Below, one piece after another: positions 36,086-44,073 of a DNA stretch of 64,000 nt. The position numbers and the translations under genes were made by a program. The stretch's first letter is position 1, and each line of letters begins with the position of its first letter. A model generated the notes under the pieces. That model was not told the DNA's origin, ran no database searches, and saw only the letters and a list, made by a program, of their open reading frames with translations. The DNA comes from Halobellus captivus (GTDB lineage Archaea; Halobacteriota; Halobacteria; Halobacteriales; Haloferacaceae): positions 1-64,000 of the forward strand of contig NZ_RDQE01000010.1 of NCBI RefSeq assembly GCF_003697845.1. The letters run 5' to 3'.

Positions 36086-36343
36086 ATGACGGACGTCAAA
36101 GCGGAACTCCGCGAACAGTTCATGGACGCGTTCGGCGGCGCGGACTTCCCCGTCAAGAACCAGATGGACCTCGTCCCGGCGCTGCCGAACGGCCCGGCGA
36201 CGAAGTTCGAGGCGGGCGACGTGAGCTTCACCGCGATGGAGCTCGCCGCCAAGCTCGGCAGCGACCAGGACTTCCCCTACGACAGCGCCGAGGAGCTCGT
36301 CGACGACGTCCTCGAGGCGCTCGAATCGAAGGACCTGATCTGA
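36086..36343 (+). CDS. MTH865-like small protein
   Basis: 85 residues from ATG 36086, preceded by a box GCTTTTGC at 36055-36062, about 28 nt before the start (leaderless pattern). It is an EF-hand-like helical protein of the MTH865 family: D-V-K-A-E-L-R-E-Q-F, A-D-F-P-V-K-N-Q-M-D-L-V-P-A-L-P, F-T-A-M-E-L-A-A-K-L, F-P-Y-D-S-A-E-E-L-V-D. Known structurally but of unknown function. The gene stands alone between the divergent M42 gene and a J-domain gene. Confidence 0.85.
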   Translation: MTDVKAELREQFMDAFGGADFPVKNQMDLVPALPNGPATKFEAGDVSFTAMELAAKLGSDQDFPYDSAEELVDDVLEALESKDLI

Positions 36344-36427
36344 ACCCGCCCGTCGACGAGGGTCGGCGAGGATCCGCGAGACGTCCGCCGGCGAGAGGTT
36401 GATAGGCACGCAACCGTTAGGTCGCCC

Positions 36428-37120
36428 GTGACCGTGGCCGCTACCGGCGTCGTCCCGCCGTGGGTGCTTGCGGGGGTCGCACTCGGCGTCGCAGCCTCCG
36501 TCGTCGTCGCCGTCGTCTTCTACCTCGGTCAGCGACTGTTCCCGGAAGAAGCGTCCTCCGTCGAGGGGGCTCCGAACGGCGACGCCCGCCGTCGCGGGGA
36601 GATCCGCGCGTATCTCACGGCGATCGGCGAGCGCTTCCTCGAGGACCACGCGGTCGGCGGCGTCGTCGTTCCCTTCTACCTCCCGGCACGCGGGGTCGCC
36701 GTGACCTTCGACGCGCACGACTACTTCCGGCTCGAGGGCGAGAACGTTCACGCCGTGTTGTGCGAACACGAGATGCCCGGACGCGGGCTGGGTCGGCGGC
36801 TCCCGTTCGACGTGACCGAACCCGACTGGGGAGTCGGTCCCGAACGGCCGCGACGAAACGACCGCGTCGCGGACGCCTTCGCGGAGCTCGGGCTCGCGAC
36901 CGGCGCCGACGCCGACGAGGTGAAGCGGGCCTACCGCGAACGGGTGAAGGAGACCCATCCTGACCACGGCGGCGACGAGGCGGCGTTCCGCCGGGTCCAG
37001 GAGGCGTACGCGACCGCCAGCGACCACGCCGACGAGAACACGGCCGTATCCGACCGGGCAGGTCGGGGTGGCCGATCCGGGCGGGACGGCCGCCGGAGCG
37101 GACACGGATTCGGGCGCTGA
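36428..37120 (+). CDS. Membrane-anchored J-domain protein
   Basis: 230 residues. One N-terminal helix (residues ~10-33, VLAGVALGVAASVVVAVVFYLGQ). A middle domain (about 50-140) contains F-L-E-D-H-A-V-G-G-V-V-V-P-F-Y-L and F-D-V-T-E-P-D-W. A J domain (about 145-200) has K-R-A-Y-R-E-R-V-K-E-T-H-P-D-H-G-G-D, preserving the H-P-D needed to stimulate Hsp70 ATPase. The Gly/Arg/Ser-rich tail is disordered. It probably recruits DnaK to the inner membrane face. The middle domain is a haloarchaeal type that I cannot name. dnaK is not in the window. Confidence 0.87.
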   Translation: MTVAATGVVPPWVLAGVALGVAASVVVAVVFYLGQRLFPEEASSVEGAPNGDARRRGEIRAYLTAIGERFLEDHAVGGVVVPFYLPARGVAVTFDAHDYFRLEGENVHAVLCEHEMPGRGLGRRLPFDVTEPDWGVGPERPRRNDRVADAFAELGLATGADADEVKRAYRERVKETHPDHGGDEAAFRRVQEAYATASDHADENTAVSDRAGRGGRSGRDGRRSGHGFGR

Positions 37121-37182
37121 CACGACCACTCCGTCCGTATCCACCCGTTCTTTCGGACCCGCCGATCCGTTCCGAACGAACG

Positions 37183-37189
37183 TTTATAT
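37183..37189 (+). promoter_or_regulatory. TATA box of zinc alcohol dehydrogenase gene
   Basis: TTTATAT is centred 29 nt before ATG 37215 inside an AT-rich pocket. It predicts a leaderless transcript and fixes the start, since the open frame continues far upstream. Confidence 0.65.
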
Positions 37190-37214
37190 CGATAGACACG
37201 TCATCACGTGTCAC

Positions 37215-38255
37215 ATGCGCGCAGCCAGACTTCACGAGTACACGGACGACATGACCGAGGGGCTCACGATCGACGAGGTCGACCGTCCGGAGGCGACGGG
37301 CGCGAGCGACGTGATCGTCGAGGTCGAGGGGGCGGGGTGGTGTCAGACCGACAACCACATCATCGAGGGGATGTGGGAGGAGTACGTCCCCCAGGATCTC
37401 CCGATGACGCTCGGCCACGAGAACGCCGGGACGGTCGTCGAGACGGGCGAGGACGTCGGGATCGTCTCCGAGGGTGACCCGGTCATCTGTCATCCGGTCC
37501 AGACCTGTGGCACCTGCCGACCCTGCCGGCTCGGCGAGACGATGTACTGCGAGAACGACGCGTTCAACGGGCTCACCACCGACGGCGGCTTCGCCGACTA
37601 CCTCCACACGAGCGAGCGCTCGGTGATCCCGCTTCCGACGGGCGTCGAGCCGGTCGACATCGCCCCGCACGCCGACGCGGGGATCACGGCGTACCACGCC
37701 GCGAAGAAGGCGGTGGCCGACCTGGTCCCCGGCGACCACGCGGTCGTCATCGGCGTCGGCGGGCTGGGCCACATCGGCCTCCAGTGTCTCGACGCGATGA
37801 GCGCGGCCCGGATCACCGCGGTCGACCTCAAGGAGTCCGCGCTCGACCTCGCGGAGGGGTACGGTGCCGACCACGTCGTCAACCCGAGCGAGGCGGACGT
37901 CCGCGAGGAGCTCGACGGGATCACCGACGGGAAGGGCGCGACGCAGGTCCTCGACTTCGTCGGCGAGGACGTGACGACGGCGTACGCCCCGGACATCACC
38001 GCCGCCGGCGGCGACCACCATATCATCGGCTACGGCGGCCACGTCCACGAGCCGGCCCAGGCGCTCGTGAACGGCGAGTTCTCGTTCGTCGGCAACATCG
38101 TCGGACGCTACGCCGAGCTCCAGGAACTCGTCGCGCTCGTCGAACAGGGCGACGTCGACCTCCACACCAGTCGCTACGACCTCGGCGAGGTCAACGCGGT
38201 CGCCGAGAGGCTCGAGCACGGCGAGATCGACGGCCGCGCCGTGATCACGCCCTGA
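37215..38255 (+). CDS. NAD-dependent zinc alcohol dehydrogenase
   Basis: 346 residues. Catalytic zinc ligands in G-W-C-Q-T-D (Cys39) and G-H-E-N-A-G. Structural zinc loop C-G-T-C-R-P-C-R-L-G-E-T-M-Y-C. Rossmann motif G-V-G-G-L-G-H-I-G, with an Asp closing the second strand (A-V-D-L-K), favouring NAD+. Medium-chain dehydrogenase, cytosolic, and full length. Substrate could be ethanol, a longer alcohol or a diol; nothing nearby tells which. It is transcribed alone from its own strong TATA box. Confidence 0.93.
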   Translation: MRAARLHEYTDDMTEGLTIDEVDRPEATGASDVIVEVEGAGWCQTDNHIIEGMWEEYVPQDLPMTLGHENAGTVVETGEDVGIVSEGDPVICHPVQTCGTCRPCRLGETMYCENDAFNGLTTDGGFADYLHTSERSVIPLPTGVEPVDIAPHADAGITAYHAAKKAVADLVPGDHAVVIGVGGLGHIGLQCLDAMSAARITAVDLKESALDLAEGYGADHVVNPSEADVREELDGITDGKGATQVLDFVGEDVTTAYAPDITAAGGDHHIIGYGGHVHEPAQALVNGEFSFVGNIVGRYAELQELVALVEQGDVDLHTSRYDLGEVNAVAERLEHGEIDGRAVITP

Positions 38256-38334
38256 CGGGAGCGAGCCGGACGGAGACTCAAGTCGGCGTTTCACCCTCGA
38301 GAAGAGATATACGGTGCGTCGTTCACCGTCGAAC

Positions 38335-38816
38335 ATGAACACGATCCTCGCTCGTTGGTCCGACCTCTCGCCGTCCCGTCGGTGGTCGCTCCTCGCGGGG
38401 ATCTACGCGTTCGGCTGTGCGGCGGTGACGGCGGTCCTGCTCTCCGACATGCTCGGGCTCTTCGCCGAAGTGATCGGCCTTCCCCCCACGATCTCGATGC
38501 TCCTCCTCGCGAGCCCGGCGCTCGTCGCCGGCGCGGCGATCTGGTGGGCGGTCGTCGAACGATCGGGGACCTACGCGTACCATCGTGGAGCCGCGTTCGG
38601 GCTGCTCACCGCGCTCGTCACCGGAGCCGCGTGGACCGGCCGATTCGTGGCCGTCTGGGGCGTCGAGATGCTCACGGCGGGCCCGTCCCGCTGCTGGTCG
38701 GCTTCACGCTCGGGGCGACCGCCGTCGCGGGAGCCCTCGTCGGCCTCCCGATAACCTACGCCCGCCGCCGGAGCGGGGCACGCCCCGACGCCGCCGCGAC
38801 CGCTAACTCCTTGTGA
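38335..38816 (+). pseudogene. Frameshifted four-helix membrane protein
   Basis: From ATG 38335 the frame codes three hydrophobic helices (T-I-L-A-R-W-S-D-L-S-P-S-R-R-W, then V-L-L-S-D-M-L-G-L-F-A-E-V and A-A-F-G-L-L-T-A-L-V-T-G). At about 38683 it turns into serine/arginine nonsense ending at 38754. The correct continuation, L-L-V-G-F-T-L-G-A-T-A-V-A-G-A-L-V-G-L-P then a basic tail ending at 38816, lies in the next frame. Adding one base within 38683-38685 restores a 160-residue protein. Either a recent one-base deletion or a sequencing error in a GC run. Family not recognised; hypothetical haloarchaeal membrane protein. Confidence 0.8.
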
Positions 38817-38838
38817 CTGCGGACCACACCGAGGGCGC

Positions 38839-39987
38839 ATGGACGAGACCGGCGACGATCCCCTCGCCGACGAGGACGTCTACCGCGTGCTCGGACCGGA
38901 CGGGGTCCCGCTTCCGGACGCGGCCGTTCCGGACCTGTCGGACGAGACGTTTCTGGCGATCTACCGCGACATGGTCACCACCCGTCGGTTCGACGAGCGC
39001 GCAGTCAGCCTCCAGCGGCAGGGGCGGATGGGGACGTACGCGCCGTGTGCGGGCCAGGAGGGGTCGGCGGTCGGGTCGACGCACGCGCTCCGCGACCGCG
39101 ACCTGATAAGCTACCAGTACCGCGAGCACGGGGCGATCGTCGTCCGCGACCTCCTCGCGGAGTACCTCCCCTACTGGATGGGCCACGAGTCCGGGACGGC
39201 GGCGATCGCCGAAGGGAACGTCTTCCCGCTGAACATCGGGATCGCGGCGCACCTCCCGCACGCGGTCGGGGCGTCGTGGGCGTTCGACTACCGCGACGAG
39301 GACCGGGTGGTCGCCTGCCACTTCGGCGACGGCGCGACGAGCGAGGGGGACTTCCACGAGGCGATGAACTTCGCCGGCGTCTTCGACACGCCGACCCTGT
39401 TCTGTTGTCACAACAACGGCTGGGCGATCTCGGTCCCGCGCGAGCGCCAGACCGCGAGCGCGACGTTCGCCGCGAAGGCGAGCGCCTACGGCTTCGACGG
39501 CGTCCGCGTCGACGGGATGGATCCCCTCGCGAGCTACGCCGTCACTCGGGCGGCGGCCGAACGCGCACGGAACGCGGACGGGGAGGGGGACGGAGGGGAG
39601 ACACCCTCCGACGGCCCGCCGACCCGTCCCACGCTCGTCGAGTTCGTCGAGTACCGGTACGGCGCACACACCACCGCCGACGACCCCACCGCCTACCGCG
39701 CCGACGACGCGGTCGAGCCCTGGCGGGCGATCGACCCGATCGACCGCATGGAGGCGTTCCTCCGGGAGACCGGACGGATCGACGACGAGGGCGTCGCGGC
39801 GGCCCGCGACCGCGCCGACGACGTCGTCGCCGACGCGATCGACGCGGCGGAGGCGGTCGAGCCCGACCCGGCCGCGATGTTCGATCACGCGTACGCCGAC
39901 CTCCCGCCCGAGCTCCGTCGCCAGCGCGACGAACTGCTCGCGGCGGTCGAGGAACACGGCGAGGAGGCGTTCGACCTCGGGGAGTAG
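38839..39987 (+). CDS. Thiamine-diphosphate dehydrogenase E1 component alpha subunit, orphan
   Basis: 382 residues. Complete E1-alpha: R-R-F-D-E-R-A, Y-R-E-H-G, G-H-E-S-G-T, the TPP motif G-D-G-A-T-S-E-G-D-F-H-E-A-M-N-F-A (around 160-176) ending C-C-H-N-N, and Y-R-Y-G-A-H-T-T-A-D-D-P-T. It would oxidatively decarboxylate pyruvate, acetoin or a branched-chain oxoacid, passing the acyl group to E2. No E1-beta, E2 or E3 gene is adjacent on either side, so the partner genes are elsewhere. An insertion rich in Gly/Asp/Pro near residue 250 is a halophilic loop. Substrate uncertain. Confidence 0.92.
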   Translation: MDETGDDPLADEDVYRVLGPDGVPLPDAAVPDLSDETFLAIYRDMVTTRRFDERAVSLQRQGRMGTYAPCAGQEGSAVGSTHALRDRDLISYQYREHGAIVVRDLLAEYLPYWMGHESGTAAIAEGNVFPLNIGIAAHLPHAVGASWAFDYRDEDRVVACHFGDGATSEGDFHEAMNFAGVFDTPTLFCCHNNGWAISVPRERQTASATFAAKASAYGFDGVRVDGMDPLASYAVTRAAAERARNADGEGDGGETPSDGPPTRPTLVEFVEYRYGAHTTADDPTAYRADDAVEPWRAIDPIDRMEAFLRETGRIDDEGVAAARDRADDVVADAIDAAEAVEPDPAAMFDHAYADLPPELRRQRDELLAAVEEHGEEAFDLGE

Positions 39988-40081
39988 CTTCCGGGAACTC
40001 CGCCACCGACCCGGCCGCCACCCGGTATCGATTCGCCCGCCTCCCGCGGGGTTTTTGCCCGCCGGTCTCCCGGTAGCGGAC

Positions 40082-40849
40082 ATGCGCATCGAGAACAGCT
40101 TCATCCCGGTCGAGGGGGTCGGCGAGACGACGGAGCGCCGGCTCTGGGAGCGGGGCGTCCACACGTGGGAGGAGTTCGACCCCGCCGTCGACGTCGCGGG
40201 CGTCGGCTCGACCACCGCCGACCGGATCGAGTCGTTCATCGCGGAGGCGCGGACCCGCCTCGACGACGGCGACGCGGCGTACTTCGACCGGCGGTTCCCG
40301 AGCGGCGAGCGCTGGCGGCTCTACGAGGACTTCCGGGAGGGTACCTGCTTCTTCGACATCGAGACGACCGGCCTCGACGAGCACCGCGACCGGGTCACGA
40401 CCGTCAGCTTCCATCAGGACGGCGAGACGACGACACTCGTGGCCGGCGACGACCTCACCGCCGCCCGGCTCCGCGAGCGGTTCCGCGAGGCCGACCTCCT
40501 GGCGACGTTCAACGGGGCGCGCTTCGACGTGCCGTTCCTCGAGACCTCCTTCGGGATCGAGGTCGACACGCCGCACCTGGACCTGATGTACCCCTGTAAG
40601 CGGATCGGGCTATCGGGCGGGCTGAAGCCGATCGAAAGGCAGCTCGGCATCGACCGCGACCGCCCGGACCTCTCCGGCCGCGACGCGGTCCGGCTGTGGC
40701 ACGAGTACGAACGCGGCGACGACGGGGCCCTCGAGACGCTGGTGTCGTACAACCGCGAGGACACGGAGAACCTCCGGACGCTCGCCGACACCGTCTGTGA
40801 GTCGCTTCACCGCGACGTGTTCGCCCCCGTCGTCGGCGGGAGCGACTGA
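40082..40849 (+). CDS. RNase H-fold (DEDD) exonuclease-like protein with N-terminal HhH
   Basis: 255 residues from ATG 40082, after a T-rich box (GGTTTTTG at 40050-40057). The N-terminal helix-hairpin-helix (I-P-V-E-G-V-G-E-T-T-E-R-R-L-W, V-A-G-V-G-S-T-T-A-D-R-I) precedes an RNase_H_2/YprB-like domain: F-F-D-I-E-T-T-G-L-D (DxE site around 97-99), L-L-A-T-F-N-G-A-R-F-D-V-P-F-L-E-T, H-L-D-L-M-Y-P-C-K-R, and Y-N-R-E-D-T-E-N-L. All four acidic metal ligands appear present. Probably a 3'-5' exonuclease in DNA repair or RNA turnover. Not linked to neighbours. Confidence 0.88.
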   Translation: MRIENSFIPVEGVGETTERRLWERGVHTWEEFDPAVDVAGVGSTTADRIESFIAEARTRLDDGDAAYFDRRFPSGERWRLYEDFREGTCFFDIETTGLDEHRDRVTTVSFHQDGETTTLVAGDDLTAARLRERFREADLLATFNGARFDVPFLETSFGIEVDTPHLDLMYPCKRIGLSGGLKPIERQLGIDRDRPDLSGRDAVRLWHEYERGDDGALETLVSYNREDTENLRTLADTVCESLHRDVFAPVVGGSD

Positions 40850-40906
40850 ACGCGGCGTCGACGCCGTCATGTTTTTCAGTTGTCATCGGGAACGACGAAC
40901 GGGCCC

Positions 40907-41404
40907 ATGTACCGGAACATCCTGTACCCCACGGACGGGAGCGCCGGGTCGGAAGCGGCGGCCGAGCACGTCCGAACGCTCGCGTCGGCGTTCGACGCGA
41001 CTGTTCACGTGTTACACGTGATCGACGCACGCCACGCCGGGCTCGGGGCGAGTGGGGCGTTCCTCGCCGACGAACCGTCGGCGATGGGCGATCAGAGCGC
41101 CGAAACCGGCTACGAGGGAATGGGGACGGCGGAGGTCGACGACGCGGTCACGGAGCGGGCGGAGGCGGTCGTCGAGGAGGCGGCCGCGGCGCTCGGCGAC
41201 GTCGAGACGGCGACCGCCATCGAGGTCGGGACCCCGCACTCGGCAGTCCTGCGGTACGCGGACGACCGCGAGGTCGACGCCATCGTGATGGGGACACACG
41301 GCCGCACGGGCGTCGAACGGTACCTCCTGGGGAGCGTCACGGAGAAGGTCGTGCGGATGGCGGACGTCCCCGTGTTGACGATCCGCCGCGACGGGGTCGA
41401 GTAG
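40907..41404 (+). CDS. Universal stress protein (UspA family)
   Basis: 165 residues from ATG 40907, downstream of a GTTTTTC box at 40871. Full Usp fold: N-I-L-Y-P-T-D-G-S at the first strand, H-V-L-H-V-I-D, and the nucleotide-binding M-G-T-H-G-R-T-G-V-E-R-Y-L-L-G-S-V-T-E-K (G-2x-G-9x-G-S/T), so it should bind ATP. A 35-residue loop between strands 2 and 3 is typical of halophilic members. Role in stress signalling is general to the family; the actual trigger is unknown. Converges with the bactofilin-like gene, 3-nt gap. Confidence 0.93.
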   Translation: MYRNILYPTDGSAGSEAAAEHVRTLASAFDATVHVLHVIDARHAGLGASGAFLADEPSAMGDQSAETGYEGMGTAEVDDAVTERAEAVVEEAAAALGDVETATAIEVGTPHSAVLRYADDREVDAIVMGTHGRTGVERYLLGSVTEKVVRMADVPVLTIRRDGVE

Positions 41405-41407
41405 CGC

Positions 41408-42664
41408 TCACTCTCGATCCGTCCCCTCGCCGTCCGTTTCGGTTGACGCGGCCGTCTCGGGGGAGCCGTCCCGGTCGGTCGCTTCAGCCTCCGCGAGCGT
41501 CGCCCGGAGCGGTCGCGAGGTCAGGTGAGAGCCGCGATCGACGTCTTCGTTCTCGTTCGTGTCTGCGTCTTCGTCGCTATCGGCGTCCTCGTCCGGGTCC
41601 GTGTCGGCGTCTTCCTCCCCGTCCGTGTCGACCTCCTCGTCGCCGTCGACCTCCCCGTCCGTGTCGACCTCCTCGTCGCCGTCGACCTCCCCGTCCGTGT
41701 CGACCTCCTCGTCGCCGTCGACCTCCTCGTCGCGGTCCGTTCCCGCGTCCGTGGGTTCCGTCGACTCGTTTTCCGCCCCCGCCCCGTCGTCGTCGGTCCG
41801 GACGGACTGGATCAGCTTCATCTCGCCGCGGGCGCGCAGCGAGCCGTCGATCTCCGCCCCGTCGTGGATCACGAGGTCGCCGGCGGAGACGTCGCCGCGG
41901 ACGTGCGCGCCCGCCTCGATGGTAACGGTTCCGCCCCGAGTAGTCACGTCGCCGTGGATCGTCGTGTCGGCATCGACCGCGACGTCCCCGCGGGCGCGAA
42001 GCGAGCCGAACACCTCGTTGCGCTCGCCGACCGCGATCGATTCGGCCCGCAGGTTGCCGTGGAGCCGGCAGTCGTCGCCGACCACGGCGGGCGTGGAGAC
42101 GCGCCAAGCGTCGTCGGACACCTCGGCTCCGCGGGGGACGAGGAGCGGGTCGCGTACGTCGTCGCCGTCCGCGAGCGCCTCGGCCAGTTCGTCCGCGGCG
42201 TCGGTCTCGCCGACCCGGAACAGCTGTGAGAGCACGATGAAGTAGAAGACGAGCGCGGGGACGGGGTTCCGGATGACGATCCAGCCGTTGGCCTCGAACC
42301 CCTCCTCGATGTCCACGTCGTCGCCGATGTCGAGGTCGCCGGAGACCATGAGCCGGCCGGTGACGGTCACGCGCTCGCCGAGGTAGGCGTCCTCGCCCAC
42401 GAGGACGTTGCCGTCGACGGAACACCAGGTGTCGAGCCGGCAGTCGCCGTCGGCCTCGATGTCGTCGCCGACGTCGACGCGCTCGCCGACCGCGACGTTG
42501 CGGCCGCGGATCCCGAACTCGACGGTCGACTGGCCGCCCACGAGCACGTCGCCGTCGACCACCACGTCGTGCTCCTCGACGGTGGTTCCGGACGGAACCG
42601 AGAGCTCGTCTATCGGACCGTTCCCCCTCAGTGACACACCCGTGGGAAGTCCCCCGGGAGACAT
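41408..42664 (-). CDS. Polymer-forming (bactofilin-like) protein with membrane segment and acidic repeat tail
   Basis: 418 residues. Two right-handed beta-helix stretches of short repeats (D-V-V-V-D-G-D-V-L-V-G-G, G-R-L-M-V-S-G-D-L-D-I-G-D-D-V; and L-R-A-R-G-D-V-A-V-D-A, I-H-G-D-V-T-T-R-G-G, V-R-G-D-V-S-A-G-D-L) are typical of polymer-forming cytoskeletal proteins. Between them lies a hydrophobic stretch, V-P-A-L-V-F-Y-F-I-V-L-S-Q-L-F (about 133-148), that could touch or enter the membrane. The C-terminal ~140 residues are nearly all Asp/Glu/Thr, built partly from three 12-residue repeats. Probably a structural surface or cytoskeletal element; no direct evidence. Confidence 0.82.
   Translation of the reverse strand: MSPGGLPTGVSLRGNGPIDELSVPSGTTVEEHDVVVDGDVLVGGQSTVEFGIRGRNVAVGERVDVGDDIEADGDCRLDTWCSVDGNVLVGEDAYLGERVTVTGRLMVSGDLDIGDDVDIEEGFEANGWIVIRNPVPALVFYFIVLSQLFRVGETDAADELAEALADGDDVRDPLLVPRGAEVSDDAWRVSTPAVVGDDCRLHGNLRAESIAVGERNEVFGSLRARGDVAVDADTTIHGDVTTRGGTVTIEAGAHVRGDVSAGDLVIHDGAEIDGSLRARGEMKLIQSVRTDDDGAGAENESTEPTDAGTDRDEEVDGDEEVDTDGEVDGDEEVDTDGEVDGDEEVDTDGEEDADTDPDEDADSDEDADTNENEDVDRGSHLTSRPLRATLAEAEATDRDGSPETAASTETDGEGTDRE
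41621..41728. repeat. 36-bp tandem repeat, three copies, inside bactofilin-like gene
   Basis: Three nearly identical 36-bp units (41621-41656, 41657-41692, 41693-41728) encode three copies of the twelve-residue unit E-V-D-G-D-E-E-V-D-T-D-G. The length is a multiple of three, so copy changes keep the frame. Likely to vary between strains. Confidence 0.9.
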
Positions 42665-42813
42665 AAACGATAGGGGGGCGTCGGACGCTCGTCGGACGGA
42701 AATCGGTCCCTCCCGGACGGAGAGCCCCTCGAACTCGAACCGATGCGTGTGGATCGCTCCCGATGCGACCCACGGTCACCGACCTTTTCAACGCCGGCCC
42801 CGAACCCGGCGCT

Positions 42814-42990
42814 ATGGGATTCGGATCGTACGACGAGAGCGAACAGGGGAGCCAGGACGTCGACACGGACGAGGACGGGGCGGTGAACGTCCACGAGCAC
42901 GACCACGACGGCGACGTCTCCGTGGAGGGCGACGCCGACACCGACGAACTGGTCGACCGGCTCGGCGCGATGAAGAACGACGAGGAGTGA
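42814..42990 (+). CDS. DUF5786 family small acidic protein
   Basis: 58 residues from ATG 42814, with a CCTTTTCAA box at 42783-42791 giving a leaderless layout. The sequence starts MGFGSYDESEQ and carries V-N-V-H-E-H-D-H-D-G-D-V-S and T-D-E-L-V-D-R-L-G-A-M-K, the family pattern conserved across haloarchaea. Function unknown. Very acidic, probably cytosolic. Divergent from the bactofilin-like gene. Confidence 0.9.
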   Translation: MGFGSYDESEQGSQDVDTDEDGAVNVHEHDHDGDVSVEGDADTDELVDRLGAMKNDEE

Positions 42991-43087
42991 CGAGGACGGG
43001 GACGCGGAGTACGGGGACGATCAGTGACGAGGGCGGCGTTGCGGTGCGGGTCACGCCCCTTTTATCGGTCGACGGGCTACACCGACC

Positions 43088-43285
43088 ATGAGCACGGAGC
43101 TGAGGTTCAACGAGGACGGCGTCGACGTCGTCTACGAGGGGACCGAGTTCGAACTCGAGAAGACGCTGATAGAGGAGGCCACGGGGAAGGGGTACCGCGA
43201 CGTGACCGACCACGAGGTCCTCCAGATCGTCGCCGAGGAGCCGGACATCGACGGCGAGCCGGTCCGGATCGGCGACGTACTGTAG
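43088..43285 (+). CDS. DUF5800 family small protein
   Basis: 65 residues from ATG 43088, preceded by CCTTTTATC at 43057-43065 (about 27 nt before the start). Pattern L-R-F-N-E-D-G-V-D-V-V-Y-E-G-T-E-F-E-L-E-K and V-T-D-H-E-V-L-Q-I-V is that of haloarchaeal DUF5800. Function unknown. It precedes rnp3 by 47 nt on the same strand and may be co-transcribed with the RNase P cluster. Confidence 0.9.
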   Translation: MSTELRFNEDGVDVVYEGTEFELEKTLIEEATGKGYRDVTDHEVLQIVAEEPDIDGEPVRIGDVL

Positions 43286-43332
43286 CCGTCCAAAGCGCAA
43301 CGCCGATACCGCGGGCCCCCGAACCGCGGGGC

Positions 43333-44073
43333 ATGTACGAGGCGGTCCACGCGTATCCCGACGGCGACGCCACCGTCGCGAGACAGGCCATGACCGCGGC
43401 GCGATACGGCTACGACGGGATCGTCGTCCGGACGCGGGCCGCGCTGGAGTCGGGCGGTGGGGATGAAACTGGAGGCGAAAACGCCCCGGCGACCGATCCC
43501 GCCGCGATCGCCGACGAGCACGGGGTCGACGTCGTCGACGCGGTCGAGATCGACGCCGACGGACCGACCGCCGCGTCGGGGGCCGTCGGGAACCGTCGCG
43601 CCGACCACGCCGTCGTCTGCGTCGTCGGGGGCGACGATCGCCTGAACCGGTACGCGGTCGAGGAGCCGCGCGTCGACGTGCTCGCGCGACCGAACGCCGG
43701 CGGCGGCGGGTTCAACCACGTCCTCGCGAGGGCCGCCCGCGACAACGAGGTCCACGTCGAGTTCGACCTCGGGCCGGTCCTCCGGGAGACGGGGGGAGAC
43801 CGCGTCCGGGCGCTCGCCGACCTCCGGAAGCTCCGCGAGATCGTGACCTACTACGACGCCCCACACGTCGTCAGCGCGAACGCGAGCTCCCACCTCGAAC
43901 TGCGCGCGCCCCGCGAGTTGGTCGCCGTCGCCGCGGAGGCGGGGTTCGACGGCGAATGGATCCGCGAGGGACTTCGCGCGTGGGGATCGATCGCGGCGCG
44001 GAACCGCGAGCGGCTCTCCGGGGACTTCATAGAGCCGGGGGTTCGACGTGGACGGTATGAAACGCAGCGTTGA
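43333..44073 (+). CDS. rnp3: RNase P protein component 3 (Rpp30 homologue)
   Basis: 246 residues from ATG 43333. PHP-like TIM barrel of Rpp30: M-Y-E-A-V-H-A-Y-P-D-G at the start, Y-D-G-I-V-V-R-T, V-D-V-L-A-R-P-N, F-N-H-V-L-A-R-A-A-R-D-N-E-V-H-V-E-F-D-L, L-R-K-L-R-E-I-V-T-Y-Y-D-A-P-H-V-V-S-A-N-A. It forms the specificity-side heterodimer partner of Rnp2 (Pop5) in tRNA 5' processing. Its 3' end overlaps the methyltransferase gene by 17 nt, and rnp2 and psmA follow. A Gly/Glu-rich loop near residue 45 is a haloarchaeal insert. Confidence 0.94.
   Translation: MYEAVHAYPDGDATVARQAMTAARYGYDGIVVRTRAALESGGGDETGGENAPATDPAAIADEHGVDVVDAVEIDADGPTAASGAVGNRRADHAVVCVVGGDDRLNRYAVEEPRVDVLARPNAGGGGFNHVLARAARDNEVHVEFDLGPVLRETGGDRVRALADLRKLREIVTYYDAPHVVSANASSHLELRAPRELVAVAAEAGFDGEWIREGLRAWGSIAARNRERLSGDFIEPGVRRGRYETQR

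Noticed and set aside
35972-37144. N-terminal extension of the M42 peptidase frame
   Set aside because: The extra ~390 codons are antisense to the MTH865-like and J-domain genes. Family length and ATG at 35971 fit.
41621-41728. CRISPR-like spacing of 36-bp units
   Set aside because: The units are directly adjacent without spacers and lie inside a coding sequence, so this is a protein repeat.
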